From: Cryobacterium sp. N22 | Lineage (GTDB): Bacteria > Actinomycetota > Actinomycetes > Actinomycetales > Microbacteriaceae | Direction: 5' to 3' | Length of the DNA stretch: 64,000 nt | Assembly (NCBI RefSeq): GCF_002929555.1 | Contig: NZ_PJJP01000039.1 | Location: 434,001-498,000 of the forward strand | In this document: in pieces, positions 1 to 9,360 of the stretch | Layout: the number at the start of each line of letters is the position of its first letter | Numbering within the stretch: the first letter of the stretch is position 1 | The notes under the pieces: generated by a model | Told to the model about the DNA's origin: nothing | The model's database searches: none | Seen by the model: the letters and a program-made list of their open reading frames with translations, nothing else | Program-made: the position numbers and the translations under genes

Positions 1-1830
1 GTCCACGATCAGGGTGCGCTCGAGAAGCCCGAGCACCCCGGGCGGCGCGTCGACGACGGTGTGCGCGGCGACGACGCCGGGCAGGCCGGAGAGGTCCACC
101 GCCGCAACCGGCCCGTCGGGTCCGCCGTCCTCGGCCCCGGCGAGCACCAGTTCCACCCGGCCCAGGTGCAGCGCGTCCGCGTGCCCGACCGCGGCGACGG
201 CGGCATCCCGGTCGTCGGCGGCCACGGCATCGGCGAGGGAGCCGAGCGCCGCCGCGATGGCGCGCTCGAAGCCGGGCTGCACGCTCATGGCCTCGGCGAC
301 CAGACCGCGGATGCCGGCCAGGTTCGCCTCGAGAAGGGCCGAGGAGCCGTCCTTCTGGCCGAGCGCCAGGGTGAGGGCGCCCGTGCGGGCCGCCAGCGCA
401 TCCCGCTCCCGTTCCTGGCCGTGCAGGAGCTCGCGGAGCCGTTCGATCTCGGTCTCGGCCTGCGACACCTCGGCCTGGGCGAGTTCCACGACCTCGTCGA
501 GGTCGACATCAGTCGCTGCGTCGTCGGCGTCCTCGTCGAGGTCGGCCAGCTGCTGCCGGGATGCGGCGAGTCGGTCGCGGGCGGAGTCGAGGGCGCCCTG
601 CTGGCGCAGCACCTCCCCGCGCACGGCGGCCAGTCGGGACGCCGCGGTGTCGAACTCGCCGGCGAGCTGGGACACCTGGAGGTCATGGCGCGAGACGAGG
701 GCGGACTGCGCAGCGATCTCCTCGTCGACGGCGTCCAGGTCACGCCGCACCGAGGCCGCAGTGGTGCGCGCCCTGGCCCAGGCGTCCTCGGCCGTGGTGA
801 TGCCCGCCCGTAGGCGGTCCACCTCCGCCGCGGCATCCTCGACGCGCTGCGGGGTCACGCTCGACGCCCGTTCGGCGGGTTCGGCCTGAGCGCCCAGCAG
901 GGCGAGCCGTTGGTTGGCGAGGGTGTACAGCCCGCGCAGTCGTTCCTGGGCGGATTCGAGAGCGAACGCGGTGCGCCGGGCGGTGTCGACGGCGTCGCCG
1001 ACCTGTGCGTCCTCCAGCCGGCGAACCCGCACCTGGTTGTGGTCGAGCTGCTCCTGGATCACCAGGCGTTCGGAGTGCCGTTCGCTTTCGGTGCGGCCGT
1101 GGGCGTCCAGGGCGGTGCGCAGCACGATCACGTCGTCCGCGAGCAGCCGCGCCCGCGCGTCCCGCACGGTGGCGGCGATCTGCTGGGCCTGCCTGGCCAC
1201 CTGGGCCTGCTGGCCGAGCGGCTTGAGTTGCCGGCGGACCTCCGCGGCGAGGTCGCTGAGCCTGGTGAGGTTGGTCTGCATCGCCTCGAGCTTGCGCACG
1301 GTCTTTTCCTTGCGGCGACGGTGTTTGAGGATTCCCGCGGCCTCCTCGATGAACCCGCGGCGTTCCTCCGGGCTGGCGCGCAGCACGGCATCCAGCTGGC
1401 CCTGACCGACGATGACGTGCATCTCCCGGCCGAGACCGGAGTCGCTGAGCAGTTCCTGCACGTCGAGCAGCCGGCAGGTGCGGCCGTTGATGGCGTACTC
1501 ACTGCCTCCGTTGCGGAACAGGGTGCGCGCGATGGTCACCTCGGCGTACTCGATGGGCAACGCCCCGTCGCTGTTGTCGATCGACAGGATCACCTCGGCG
1601 CGGCCGAGCGGCCCCCTGGTGGAGGTGCCGGCGAAGATGACGTCCTCCATCTTGCCGCCGCGGAGCGTCTTCACGCCCTGCTCGCCCATTACCCAGGCGA
1701 GGGCGTCGACAACGTTGGACTTACCGGAGCCGTTGGGACCCACGACGCAGGTGACCCCGGGTTCGAACGCGAACGTCGTCGACTGCGCGAACGACTTGAA
1801 ACCCTTGAGGGTGAGGCTCTTCAGGTACAA
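1..1830 (-). CDS. smc: Chromosome segregation protein SMC, N-terminal 610 residues (runs off the left edge)
   Basis: ABC-type ATPase of the condensin complex that compacts and segregates the chromosome. The reading frame is open from position 1830 to the window edge. It begins (M)YLKSLTLKGFKSFAQ, the standard SMC N-terminus, followed by Walker A GPNGSGKSN at about residues 31-39 and then long Ala/Glu/Arg-rich coiled coil; the last ~100 visible residues should be hinge. The start is TTG at 1830, with AGGA-type ribosome binding sequence about 8 nt upstream; no in-frame ATG lies near. The C-terminal coiled coil, signature motif and Walker B lie outside the window. It follows mutM on the same strand, the usual rnc-mutM-smc order, except that a plus-strand acetyltransferase gene separates them. 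Confidence 0.96.
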   Translation of the reverse strand, partial: MYLKSLTLKGFKSFAQSTTFAFEPGVTCVVGPNGSGKSNVVDALAWVMGEQGVKTLRGGKMEDVIFAGTSTRGPLGRAEVILSIDNSDGALPIEYAEVTIARTLFRNGGSEYAINGRTCRLLDVQELLSDSGLGREMHVIVGQGQLDAVLRASPEERRGFIEEAAGILKHRRRKEKTVRKLEAMQTNLTRLSDLAAEVRRQLKPLGQQAQVARQAQQIAATVRDARARLLADDVIVLRTALDAHGRTESERHSERLVIQEQLDHNQVRVRRLEDAQVGDAVDTARRTAFALESAQERLRGLYTLANQRLALLGAQAEPAERASSVTPQRVEDAAAEVDRLRAGITTAEDAWARARTTAASVRRDLDAVDEEIAAQSALVSRHDLQVSQLAGEFDTAASRLAAVRGEVLRQQGALDSARDRLAASRQQLADLDEDADDAATDVDLDEVVELAQAEVSQAETEIERLRELLHGQERERDALAARTGALTLALGQKDGSSALLEANLAGIRGLVAEAMSVQPGFERAIAAALGSLADAVAADDRDAAVAAVGHADALHLGRVELVLAGAEDGGPDGPVAAVDLSGLPGVVAAHTVVDAPPGVLGLLERTLIVD

Positions 1831-1966
1831 CCCGGCCGTCCTTCCCGCATCAGTGTCTTGGCTCAGTCCACGGTACCGGACCACCGCTCGTTTACTGGGA
1901 TCGGCCCGCCCCGAGATCCTCCGGGCGTCTGTCGCTTCCGCGGCGCCGGGTCTAGGCTCAGCGGAC

Positions 1967-3088
1967 ATGGAGAGTCGGTCGTTCGGCATCGATGAATTGA
2001 GCATTCCGGCGGCGCCCGGCGGGCCGGGCTGGCCGGAGTTCGTCGCCGCCGTCGACGTGCGCAACCGGGTGGAGGCGCACGCGTACGGCACCGGTGAGCT
2101 GGCCCAGTCGGCCGAGGAGCTGCTCCCGGGCTACCTCACCCCCGAGCATTCCCCTCGGCGGATGTTCGTGGCGCGCGTCGCTGGGGCGATCGTGGGCCGC
2201 GCCGCCTACGAAACGCAAGCGGACCCGTCGTCGGAGTTCGCCTGGTTCACGGTCGAGGTCCTGCCCGAATGGCGGGGCCGGGGCATCGGCACCGCGCTAT
2301 CGGATGTCCTGGAGACCCTGGCCGCCACCGAGCACCGCAGCAGCAGGGTGGTCTATGCCGTCTCACCGCCCAGCCCCGGCGAACGCCTCGCCGCGCCCAC
2401 GGGTTTCGGCTCGGTGCCCCTGGCCAACCCCGAGGTGCGTTTTCTGCTGCACAGGGGGTACCGGCTCGAGCAGGTGGAACGCGGTAGCCGACTGCAGCTG
2501 CCGGTGGATCCGGCCTCTCTCACCCGGCAGCTCGCCACCGCGGCGGCCCGGGCCGGCGAGGATTACACTGTGTTGTCCTGGACCGGGCGCACCCCGGACC
2601 GCTGGCTCGAGGACATCGCCCTGCTGTACACCCGTATGTCGACGGATGCCCCGACGGCGGGTCTGGAGGAGCCCGAGGACATCTGGAGCGTGGAACGGCT
2701 GCGCAGCGAACAGGACGCGTACGAGTCAGGCCCGGGCCGGGCGCTGGTGACCGCTGCCCTGCACCTGCCCAGCGGTCGCCTGGCCGGTTTCACGGAGCTG
2801 TCGGTGCCCAGCGACCCCAGCCGCGCCGTGACGCAGGAGGACACGCTGGTGCTTCGGGAGCACCGCGGACACCGGCTCGGCATGCTCATGAAGCTGGCCA
2901 ATCTGCAGAGCCTGGCCAGCGAGTATCCCCGGCACCCGGCGGTGACCACCTTCAACGCCGAGGAGAACCGCTACATGCTCGACGTGAACGAGGCCCTCGG
3001 CTTCGTGCCGATGGGCTACGAGGGTGCCTGGCGGAAGGTCAGCGCAGCCGCTGACAGCGCGGACAGTAGTGCGACGAGCGGTTCATGA
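1967..3088 (+). CDS. Tandem GNAT-fold N-acetyltransferase
   Basis: A 373-residue protein with two GNAT halves. The first half (about residues 20-180) has the acetyl-CoA loop VEVLPEWRGRGIGTAL; the second (about 210-360) has a weaker version, LVLREHRGHRLGMLMK, followed by NAEENRYMLDVNEALGF, the usual last strand and helix of the fold. Double-GNAT proteins of this size are common in Actinomycetota and include mycothiol synthase, but nothing here identifies the substrate. The start is ATG at 1967; TAGGCT 8 nt upstream may be a -10 box. The gene is opposite in direction to its neighbours, diverges from smc across 136 bp, and overlaps the 3' end of mutM by 50 bp tail to tail. Confidence 0.85.
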   Translation: MESRSFGIDELSIPAAPGGPGWPEFVAAVDVRNRVEAHAYGTGELAQSAEELLPGYLTPEHSPRRMFVARVAGAIVGRAAYETQADPSSEFAWFTVEVLPEWRGRGIGTALSDVLETLAATEHRSSRVVYAVSPPSPGERLAAPTGFGSVPLANPEVRFLLHRGYRLEQVERGSRLQLPVDPASLTRQLATAAARAGEDYTVLSWTGRTPDRWLEDIALLYTRMSTDAPTAGLEEPEDIWSVERLRSEQDAYESGPGRALVTAALHLPSGRLAGFTELSVPSDPSRAVTQEDTLVLREHRGHRLGMLMKLANLQSLASEYPRHPAVTTFNAEENRYMLDVNEALGFVPMGYEGAWRKVSAAADSADSSATSGS

Positions 3089-4013
3089 ATTTGACGCGCA
3101 CGAGGTCGGTGCCGCAGCGGGGGCAGGGCTTCCCGTGTTGACCGTAGGCATTGAGGCTGTGCGCGAAGTAGCCGGACTGGCCGTTGACGTTCACGTACTG
3201 GGCGTCGAAGCTGGTGCCGCCCTCGGCCAGCGCCCGCAACAGAATCGCACGAACGGCGGTGAGGAGGCGACGGGCGCTCGCCGCGGACAGCGACGCCGCC
3301 GGCTGGTCGAAGTGCACCCGGGCGTCGAAGAGGGCCTCGTCGGCATAGATGTTGCCGATCCCGCTGACCACCTGCTGGTCGAGCAGCACCCGTTTGATGC
3401 CCGACCTGGTGCGGGCCAGCGCGGTGTAGAAGGCCGGGGCGGAGAACGCCGGGTCGAGCGGGTCCCGGCCGATGTGCGCCACCTGGCTGGGGATGAGGCC
3501 AGACCAGTCCGGGAGCGCATCCGCCGTGCCCGCAGCCGGCCGGCCTGGGGCCATGCCGGGCCCGGCGTACCCGGCCGACCGGCCGTCGTCGGTGGCCTGC
3601 ATCCTGTCGACGGCCATGCTGCCGAAGATGCGCTGGTCCACGAAGTGCAGGGCCAGTTCGCCGTGCTCGGGGTGCTGCAGGGTCAGGCGGATGCGCAGCA
3701 GCTTTTCCGGGGTCTCGCCCGGGGTGCGCAACAGCACCTGTCCGCTCATCCCGAGGTGAGCGACGATGGCCCGGCGCGCGCCCGAACCGGGTGCCTCCCC
3801 CGGTGCTACCGCCAGGGGGAACCAGAGGAACTTGCCCCGTCGCACGGCGGCCTCGATCCGGGTGCCGGTCACGAGCGCCTCGAAGTCACCGAGCGACCTG
3901 TCGTGGCGACGCAGGGACCGTTCGTCGAAGATCTCGACGCCCGTCACGAGGGCTCCGGACACCGCGGGTTCCAGACCCGCCCGAACGACCTCGACCTCGG
4001 GAAGCTCAGGCAC
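3039..4013 (-). CDS. mutM: Formamidopyrimidine-DNA glycosylase (Fpg/MutM)
   Basis: Base-excision repair glycosylase/AP lyase that removes 8-oxoguanine and ring-opened purines. The protein starts MPELPEVEVVR, where Pro2 is the Schiff-base nucleophile and Glu3 the catalytic acid; it has the RRGKFLWF lysine region, HLGMSGQ, and a C-terminal zinc finger CPRC-x16-CPRC. At 324 residues it is longer than the ~270 of E. coli; the surplus is mainly a Gly/Ala/Pro-rich insert near residues 145-175. It starts 3 nt after the rnc stop, so the two are probably co-transcribed. The last 50 bp overlap the convergent acetyltransferase gene. Confidence 0.95.
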   Translation of the reverse strand: MPELPEVEVVRAGLEPAVSGALVTGVEIFDERSLRRHDRSLGDFEALVTGTRIEAAVRRGKFLWFPLAVAPGEAPGSGARRAIVAHLGMSGQVLLRTPGETPEKLLRIRLTLQHPEHGELALHFVDQRIFGSMAVDRMQATDDGRSAGYAGPGMAPGRPAAGTADALPDWSGLIPSQVAHIGRDPLDPAFSAPAFYTALARTRSGIKRVLLDQQVVSGIGNIYADEALFDARVHFDQPAASLSAASARRLLTAVRAILLRALAEGGTSFDAQYVNVNGQSGYFAHSLNAYGQHGKPCPRCGTDLVRVKFMNRSSHYCPRCQRLR

Positions 4014-4016
4014 GGT

Positions 4017-4694
4017 TCAGCGGCGCAGGGCCCGCAGGCGGGTCCACGCCTCGAGGGCCGCGGCCATCTCGGCGTGCTTCTTGCTGGTTCCCTCGCCAGT
4101 GGCCGTCACAGCGGTGCCGACGTTCACCGTGGCGATGAAGACCTTCGAGTGGTCCGGTCCGCTCTCGGCGACGGTGTACACCGGGACTCCGGCTCCCAGC
4201 CGGGCGGCGGCCTCCTGCAGGCTGGTCTTGGGGTCCATCGAGATACCGAAGTGGCCCGGGTCCGCCAGCATGGGCTGCAACAGCCGCATCACGAAACGCG
4301 TCGCGGCGTCCACGCCGGTGTCGAGGTAGACGGCGCCGATGAGGGCCTCGACGGTGTCCGCCAGGATCGACGACTTGTCGCGGCCACCGGTGAGGGTCTC
4401 CCCACGTCCGAGGCGCACAAAACGGCCCAGCCCGATACCGCGGGCGACTTCGGACAGGGCGGCCGTGGACACCAGGCTGGCCCGGCGCTTGGCGAGGTCA
4501 CCCTCAGGCAGCAGCGGGTAGTCGCGGTACAGCATCACGGTCACCGCCTGGCCCAGAATCGAGTCGCCCAGAAATTCCAGGCGTTCGTTCGTGGGCAGGC
4601 CACCGTTCTCGTACGCGAACGAGCGGTGCGTCAACGCGAGTTCGAGAAGACCGGCGTCGACCTGCACGCCGAGGATCTCCTGCAGGGCCACCAT
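4017..4694 (-). CDS. rnc: Ribonuclease III
   Basis: Double-strand-specific endoribonuclease for rRNA and mRNA processing. The signature NERLEFLGDSILG and the acidic residues of the catalytic helix (ADTVEALIGAVYLD) are present, followed by a C-terminal dsRNA-binding domain with GTSKKHAEMAAA. I choose ATG at 4694 (225 residues): GGAG lies 6 nt upstream, and the product then matches the family's usual length. The frame stays open to a GTG at 4796, which would add a 34-residue Ala-rich leader with only a distant ribosome site. With the shorter start, 134 nt separate it from rpmF and contain a perfect 11-bp hairpin (4735-4763). Confidence 0.93.
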   Translation of the reverse strand: MVALQEILGVQVDAGLLELALTHRSFAYENGGLPTNERLEFLGDSILGQAVTVMLYRDYPLLPEGDLAKRRASLVSTAALSEVARGIGLGRFVRLGRGETLTGGRDKSSILADTVEALIGAVYLDTGVDAATRFVMRLLQPMLADPGHFGISMDPKTSLQEAAARLGAGVPVYTVAESGPDHSKVFIATVNVGTAVTATGEGTSKKHAEMAAALEAWTRLRALRR

Positions 4695-4734
4695 CGGATT
4701 CTCCGGCGACCCCGCCTGTGCCCGGGCAGCAGAA

Positions 4735-4763
4735 ACTCCTGCAGCAGAGACCGCTGCAGGAGT
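4735..4763 (-). promoter_or_regulatory. Perfect hairpin in the rpmF-rnc leader region
   Basis: Arms ACTCCTGCAGC and GCTGCAGGAGT pair over 11 bp around a 7-nt loop. It lies in the transcript 40 nt before the preferred rnc start codon and has no U tract, so it is not a simple terminator. In E. coli, RNase III cuts a stem in its own mRNA leader; this stem could serve the same autoregulation, which is inference. If the GTG at 4796 is the true start, the hairpin is instead coding. Confidence 0.45.
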
Positions 4764-4828
4764 ATCTGTTCCGGGATTTGCGTCAGAACCTGACACGGTT
4801 GCGCACCACCCCTTGGTTGAAGCTCTGA

Positions 4829-5032
4829 CTAAACGTCAGCGACCTTACGGCCCTTGTACTCCATGAAGAGTGCGGTGCCGGCGGCGTCCGTGACGACCTT
4901 CGCGCGGTGCGGGAGGCTGTAGACGACCTTGCCGTTTTCCATGGTCTTCACCAGGGTGGGGGCTTCGGCCTTCCAGCAGGAACGGCGTGAGCGGGTGTTG
5001 GAGCGTGATTGCTTGCGCTTCGGGACTGCCAT
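4829..5032 (-). CDS. rpmF: 50S ribosomal protein L32, zinc-independent type
   Basis: A 67-residue large-subunit protein beginning [17 protein letters not shown], the invariant L32 N-terminus. It lacks the paired CxxC motifs of the zinc-binding form and has only one Cys (residue 19). The C-terminal part ([19 protein letters not shown]) is the form seen in Microbacteriaceae. It starts 2 nt after the DUF177 stop, the classic DUF177-rpmF pair, and precedes rnc. Confidence 0.96.
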   Translation of the reverse strand: MAVPKRKQSRSNTRSRRSCWKAEAPTLVKTMENGKVVYSLPHRAKVVTDAAGTALFMEYKGRKVADV

Positions 5033-5034
5033 GA

Positions 5035-5607
5035 CTACTTCTCTTCTCTATCCGGTACAGCCTGGATGTCGTCATCCATGCTGATGCTTTCGGAAGCTTG
5101 GAATTCCAATAGTGCGGACCAGCGGGGATCCTGCACGTCACTCGGTTCGAGTTCAGGGGAAGTGGCACGCCGTTCCCCGGTCTCTGGGTCGAGACCCGGG
5201 CAATCCCGCCGGCAAACCGGCTGGAACGGCAGTGACAACACCACTGCATCCCTGATTAGTGGTTCAAGATCCACGTGGTCATCTTGAACCGCACACTCAT
5301 AAGCTTCGTCTAGATCGTACGCGAAAAGCTCCACAAAATGAACTCGGACAGGCAATTCGATGTCAATCAGGCATCTTCCGCACTCTCCGGCGGCTTTTCC
5401 GGTGACATCGGCGGTCACCAGGATGCCCTCGTGGATGCATTCCAGACGCAGATCGGCCTCGAGGGTGGAGCCGGCTTTCACGGCAACGAGCGCTTCACCG
5501 AGGTCGTCGGGTACGACGATGTCGATGTTGCGCTCGTACATCGTTCCCGGGCGGTTGATGACGTCGCGGACGTCAACCTTGTACGGGGTCTTCTTGAACT
5601 TGATCAC
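5035..5607 (-). CDS. DUF177 / YceD family protein, 23S rRNA accumulation factor
   Basis: A 190-residue protein of the DUF177 family, which is almost always encoded directly before rpmF and in E. coli and plants promotes 23S rRNA accumulation. Family marks are the Cys pair ECGRCL and the motif [15 protein letters not shown] near the C-terminus, which may bind a metal. The chosen start is GTG at 5607, with only weak ribosome-binding sequence; the N-terminus is therefore uncertain. The stop of the upstream transglutaminase-like gene is 11 nt away, so it is probably read from the same transcript. Confidence 0.9.
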   Translation of the reverse strand: MIKFKKTPYKVDVRDVINRPGTMYERNIDIVVPDDLGEALVAVKAGSTLEADLRLECIHEGILVTADVTGKAAGECGRCLIDIELPVRVHFVELFAYDLDEAYECAVQDDHVDLEPLIRDAVVLSLPFQPVCRRDCPGLDPETGERRATSPELEPSDVQDPRWSALLEFQASESISMDDDIQAVPDREEK

Positions 5608-5618
5608 AAGAGAAAATT

Positions 5619-7919
5619 CTACGCGCCCCCGGGAGTGCCGGCGGCCAGGCCCATCCGGCGCAGCGCCGTCGAGGTCAGCGATGCCGGGAAGACCAGCGCC
5701 CTGGCCCGTTGAACGGCCCGGGAACCGTGCCGCAGGGCGTGCATGACGACATCGAGATCGTTCAGGAGCCCGGCGCCCCGGTCCACCACCGCACCCTCCC
5801 GGCGTGCGTAGTGGGTCTGTTCCGTGGCAACCAGCAGCCGCTCGAGCGCCTCCCGCACCCGGGGAGTGTCGCCGACACCGGGCCTGTCCCGGATGCTGTC
5901 GGCCAGCTCCCGCGCGGTAAGGGTGTCATAGACCTCCAGCCCGTGATCCACCGCGGTGTCGGTCAGCTCGCGCCAGGCGAGCACCGCGCCGGCCCGATTC
6001 GCCGCCAGGAGCCGCCGCCGCCGCCGCCGCCGGGCCAGGCGAAAAGCGCCGGGGGCGAGCAGGAGAAGCAGAACGCCCAACGCCACCAGCCCGATCCTGG
6101 CGAGGGTTCCTGGCAGTTCATCCTCTTCGGCCGCCAGGCTGTCCGCGGGACCGCTCTGGAGTCCAGGGTTGTCGTTGGGCTGCGGCACAACCGACGGAGC
6201 CTCGCCCGCTTCCGGCGCACCGGACGCCGTGGAGCTCTCGGGCGCGGCGTAGTCAGGGACCGAACCCCGACCCGGTGTCGGTTCGAACGGCACCCAACCG
6301 ACCCCGACGAAGTAGAGCTCGGGCCAGGTGTGCAGATCGTGCGAGTCCACGTTGTACTGGTTCAGGCCGTCGACGACTGTATTCGTGCGGGTGCCGGGGA
6401 GATACCCCAGTGCGAGCCGGGCCGGGATGCCCAGGCTGCGGGACATCAGGGCCATCGCCGAGGCGAAGTGCACACAATATCCGCTCTTGACCTCGAGGAA
6501 CGTGGCGATGACATCCGCTCCCCCGCCGTCGTAGCCCTCCTCGACCGGCGCCTCGGTGTCGTACCTGAACTCGCTTCCGCGCAGGTAATCCTGGATGGCC
6601 ACGGCGGCGTCGTAGTTCGACGGGGTGCCCTGGCTGACGATTCGCGCGGTTTCGCCGATGATCTCCGGCGTTCCCATCGGCAGGAACAGGCTCGGCTCGA
6701 TCGCCACGGGGTACCGGCCGCCGGACTCTCGGAGCTGTTCCCTGGTGGGCTGCAGTTCGAGGGATGTCACCACGTAGTCCTGCCCGCTGGTCGTGCTGTC
6801 GGTGCTCGAGATGTCCCGGGTGTCTTCGGACCAGTACCAGTCCCCGGTGAGCCCGTCCACGCTCGTGGCCGGTACCGGGACCGGCAACATGTCGGTGCGG
6901 ACCCCGTCGATCTCGATGAGCGTGCTGACCTCGGTCCTGGCCACCCGTTCGGAGAGCCCCGGCGGGCTCGCGATCGCGTCGACGGTCAGGTCTTCGTCGA
7001 CCTCGATGGGTCTGGGCAGCCAGCTGGTGCCCTTGATGTCATCGTAGGTGCGCAGCGCGAGGTACGGCTGCTCGATGGCCGTCGTGCGGTAGTGCAGCGC
7101 GGGACCGGCCGTGGGTCTGCGCAGGTCCTGGCCGAGCTCGATCAGCTGGCTGACCCCGGAGCCGAACAGCGCGCTGCTGGACCCCGAGCCGAAGGCTCCG
7201 CCGGAGATCACCGGTGCCGACAGGCTGAAGACCAGGGAACCGACAATGCCGATGGCACCGATGACGATGGCGCCGCGCACGGCCCCCGTCGCACCCGTGA
7301 TCCCCGTTCCCCGCCCGCCCGCCTGCCGGTTGACCCGCATTCCCCGCAGGTGCACATCGATGCGCAGGAGGAGCAGATAGGCGGCGGCTGTCGCAACGAG
7401 GGCGACCCAGTCCGCACCGGCGGACACCACAAAACCGGGTACCGCAACGGGCACCAGGGCCGGGATCCCGGCCAGCGCGGGCCGGCCCAGGCCGATCGCG
7501 AGAACGTCCATCAGGATGGCCAACAGGCCCACCCCCACGGCCAGCAGGAACAGGATGCCGTCCAGCACCTGGGCCGGAGTGCCCTGCGTCTGAATGGAGC
7601 GCACACCACTGGTGGCCAGGTCGGTGAATCGCGTGACTGTTTCCCCGGTGGGAACCAGCCAGAGCAGTCCGGTGCCGCCGCCGAAGAACAGCGTGAGCAG
7701 CACGATGAGCCCACCCATTGACAGCAGGGGCACGACCGCACGGTGCACCCCCGCCCGACGCAACCCCGCCGAACCGACGAGCACGACGCTCGCCACGATC
7801 AACAGCACCAACCACCACGACGACCCCGCCAGCACCACGCCCAGGGCTGCGCATCCGGTCATCAGCAGCACCAGCAGCGCCAGGGTGAGCGGCCAGCGCA
7901 CGACGTCAGTCCTGGTCAT
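5619..7919 (-). CDS. Membrane transglutaminase-like protein (TgpA family), catalytic residues present
   Basis: A 766-residue membrane protein with about six N-terminal hydrophobic segments, a large extracytoplasmic transglutaminase-core domain, one more membrane segment (about 620-645) followed by an Arg cluster, and a DUF4129-like cytoplasmic tail. The core keeps the nucleophile in SGYCVHFASAMALM (near residue 481), a His in SHDLHTWPELYF and the closing WVPFEPTPG. ATG at 7919 overlaps the DUF58 stop as ATGA, which fixes the start. MoxR-DUF58-TgpA is a conserved trio thought to be MoxR-assisted; the substrate is unknown. This copy contrasts with the second one at 25,705, where the Cys and His positions are changed. 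Confidence 0.9.
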   Translation of the reverse strand: MTRTDVVRWPLTLALLVLLMTGCAALGVVLAGSSWWLVLLIVASVVLVGSAGLRRAGVHRAVVPLLSMGGLIVLLTLFFGGGTGLLWLVPTGETVTRFTDLATSGVRSIQTQGTPAQVLDGILFLLAVGVGLLAILMDVLAIGLGRPALAGIPALVPVAVPGFVVSAGADWVALVATAAAYLLLLRIDVHLRGMRVNRQAGGRGTGITGATGAVRGAIVIGAIGIVGSLVFSLSAPVISGGAFGSGSSSALFGSGVSQLIELGQDLRRPTAGPALHYRTTAIEQPYLALRTYDDIKGTSWLPRPIEVDEDLTVDAIASPPGLSERVARTEVSTLIEIDGVRTDMLPVPVPATSVDGLTGDWYWSEDTRDISSTDSTTSGQDYVVTSLELQPTREQLRESGGRYPVAIEPSLFLPMGTPEIIGETARIVSQGTPSNYDAAVAIQDYLRGSEFRYDTEAPVEEGYDGGGADVIATFLEVKSGYCVHFASAMALMSRSLGIPARLALGYLPGTRTNTVVDGLNQYNVDSHDLHTWPELYFVGVGWVPFEPTPGRGSVPDYAAPESSTASGAPEAGEAPSVVPQPNDNPGLQSGPADSLAAEEDELPGTLARIGLVALGVLLLLLAPGAFRLARRRRRRRLLAANRAGAVLAWRELTDTAVDHGLEVYDTLTARELADSIRDRPGVGDTPRVREALERLLVATEQTHYARREGAVVDRGAGLLNDLDVVMHALRHGSRAVQRARALVFPASLTSTALRRMGLAAGTPGGA

Positions 7920-9331
7920 CGTGTTGCCGCCTTGTCCTGGCCGGCCTGAGCCCACGCCGCCGCGACCGGTGTCGCGGCGTCCACCGGCACGCACTGCCAG
8001 CCGGCCTCGATCAGGCGTTCGATCGAGTCGGCGCTCATCGTGTCGAACACGAACGCGACGGCGGGCTGGCAGAGGCCGCGCATGGCCACCAGGTCTCTCG
8101 TGTCGGCGGGGCCGACATCGACGAGAACCGCGAAGGACGGAACCTGGCGGCCCAGAGCCGCAGCCGGCCGGCGGCCGGGGTGGAGCGCATCATCATCGTT
8201 CGCGGTGCGGGCAACCCGATCGCGTTGGACCACGATCGCCAGTGCGTCGACCAGTCCGAGCACCCCTTCCGGCCCCGTGAACGAGGCCGGGTCGTCCCCG
8301 CGCAGGCCACCTCGCCGCCCGTCGTCCGGATCGTGCGGAACCCGGGGGTCCCCCGCCAGGGGCCGCACGGGGATGAGTTGGCACGGGCCGAGCTCCACCA
8401 CATCAAGCCTGAACCCGCCCTCGAGCAGATGCACGGCCACCGACGCGGCCAACTCCATGGCCAGCTCGAACTCGGCGTCGTGCCCGCGGTCGGCGCCCCG
8501 CCCGCCGCGGGTGGTGTCGAGGATGATGCGCGCTTCGGGATGGCTGCGTTGCTCCTCCTGCCGCACCATGATCTCGCCATGCCGGGCGGTCGCCGGCCAG
8601 TTGACCCTGCGCATCGGGTCTCCCGGCCGGTACTCCCGGGCGATCAACTCATCGGAGTCGTTGTTCAGGTGCCGGACGCGTTCGTGGCGGGAGCCCTCAC
8701 CCGTGGTGATCGACACACCGTTGCCCGGCAGCGACGTGACCCTGGGCGTCACGGTCAGATCGTGCGGCGCGCCCACGGGCCATTCGCTGTAGGCGAGTCC
8801 GAAGGGGTCCGTCCGGCCGAGCATCAGCGGGCCGACCGGGTACACACCCCGCCGGGAGGGTCGCAGCTGATAGCTCACCACCACGGTGTCTGCGGCTCCT
8901 GAGCGCCCGGAGCGTGCCGGAGCGAGGGCCCGCAGCGGCTGGCTCGGTGGCACGGTGACGCCCCTGACAGCCGTGTCGCGCCAGCGCAGGCCGAGAAGGG
9001 GGGTGGGGACGAGATTGCGGATCTGGATCGTCACGGCGGCACTGGACCCCGCTGACACCGTGCCGGGTCTGAACGTGCGGGTGACGGACACGCGCAGCGG
9101 ATGCACCAGGACGAAGCCGAGGGCCAGGGTCGGAACCAGGAGCAGCACTCCGGCCACGAACAGGAGGTCCCGTTCTTCGTAGGCCCAGGCGAGCGCGAAG
9201 AGCACCGCCCCGGCGCCCAGGAAGACGGCCCCGCGCACGGTGGGGCGCACCCGACGGCGGGCCCGGCCGCGTGCCCTGGACAGGTCGATCCGGGTCATGC
9301 TCATCTGCGTCACGTCCAACTGCGCTTGCAT
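7916..9331 (-). CDS. DUF58 domain protein, first cassette
   Basis: A 471-residue membrane protein with two close hydrophobic segments (about residues 33-75), an extracytoplasmic-type beta region, and the DUF58 hallmark EYRPGDPMRRVNWPATARHG followed by a von Willebrand-A-like C-terminal half. DUF58 proteins are regularly encoded between a MoxR ATPase and a transglutaminase-like protein, as here; the biochemical role is not established. In-frame ATGs at 9331, 9304 and 9298 all lack a strong ribosome site, so the first ~11 residues are uncertain. The stop overlaps the next gene by ATGA. Confidence 0.9.
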   Translation of the reverse strand: MQAQLDVTQMSMTRIDLSRARGRARRRVRPTVRGAVFLGAGAVLFALAWAYEERDLLFVAGVLLLVPTLALGFVLVHPLRVSVTRTFRPGTVSAGSSAAVTIQIRNLVPTPLLGLRWRDTAVRGVTVPPSQPLRALAPARSGRSGAADTVVVSYQLRPSRRGVYPVGPLMLGRTDPFGLAYSEWPVGAPHDLTVTPRVTSLPGNGVSITTGEGSRHERVRHLNNDSDELIAREYRPGDPMRRVNWPATARHGEIMVRQEEQRSHPEARIILDTTRGGRGADRGHDAEFELAMELAASVAVHLLEGGFRLDVVELGPCQLIPVRPLAGDPRVPHDPDDGRRGGLRGDDPASFTGPEGVLGLVDALAIVVQRDRVARTANDDDALHPGRRPAAALGRQVPSFAVLVDVGPADTRDLVAMRGLCQPAVAFVFDTMSADSIERLIEAGWQCVPVDAATPVAAAWAQAGQDKAATR

Positions 9332-9360
9332 CCCATGATGACTACGATGTGTGCCGCCCG

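Noticed and set aside
14-889. Long plus-strand frames opposite smc, recG, the giants and other minus-strand genes
   Set aside because: They are antisense frames of high-GC genes, Arg/Pro/Ala-biased and without family motifs.
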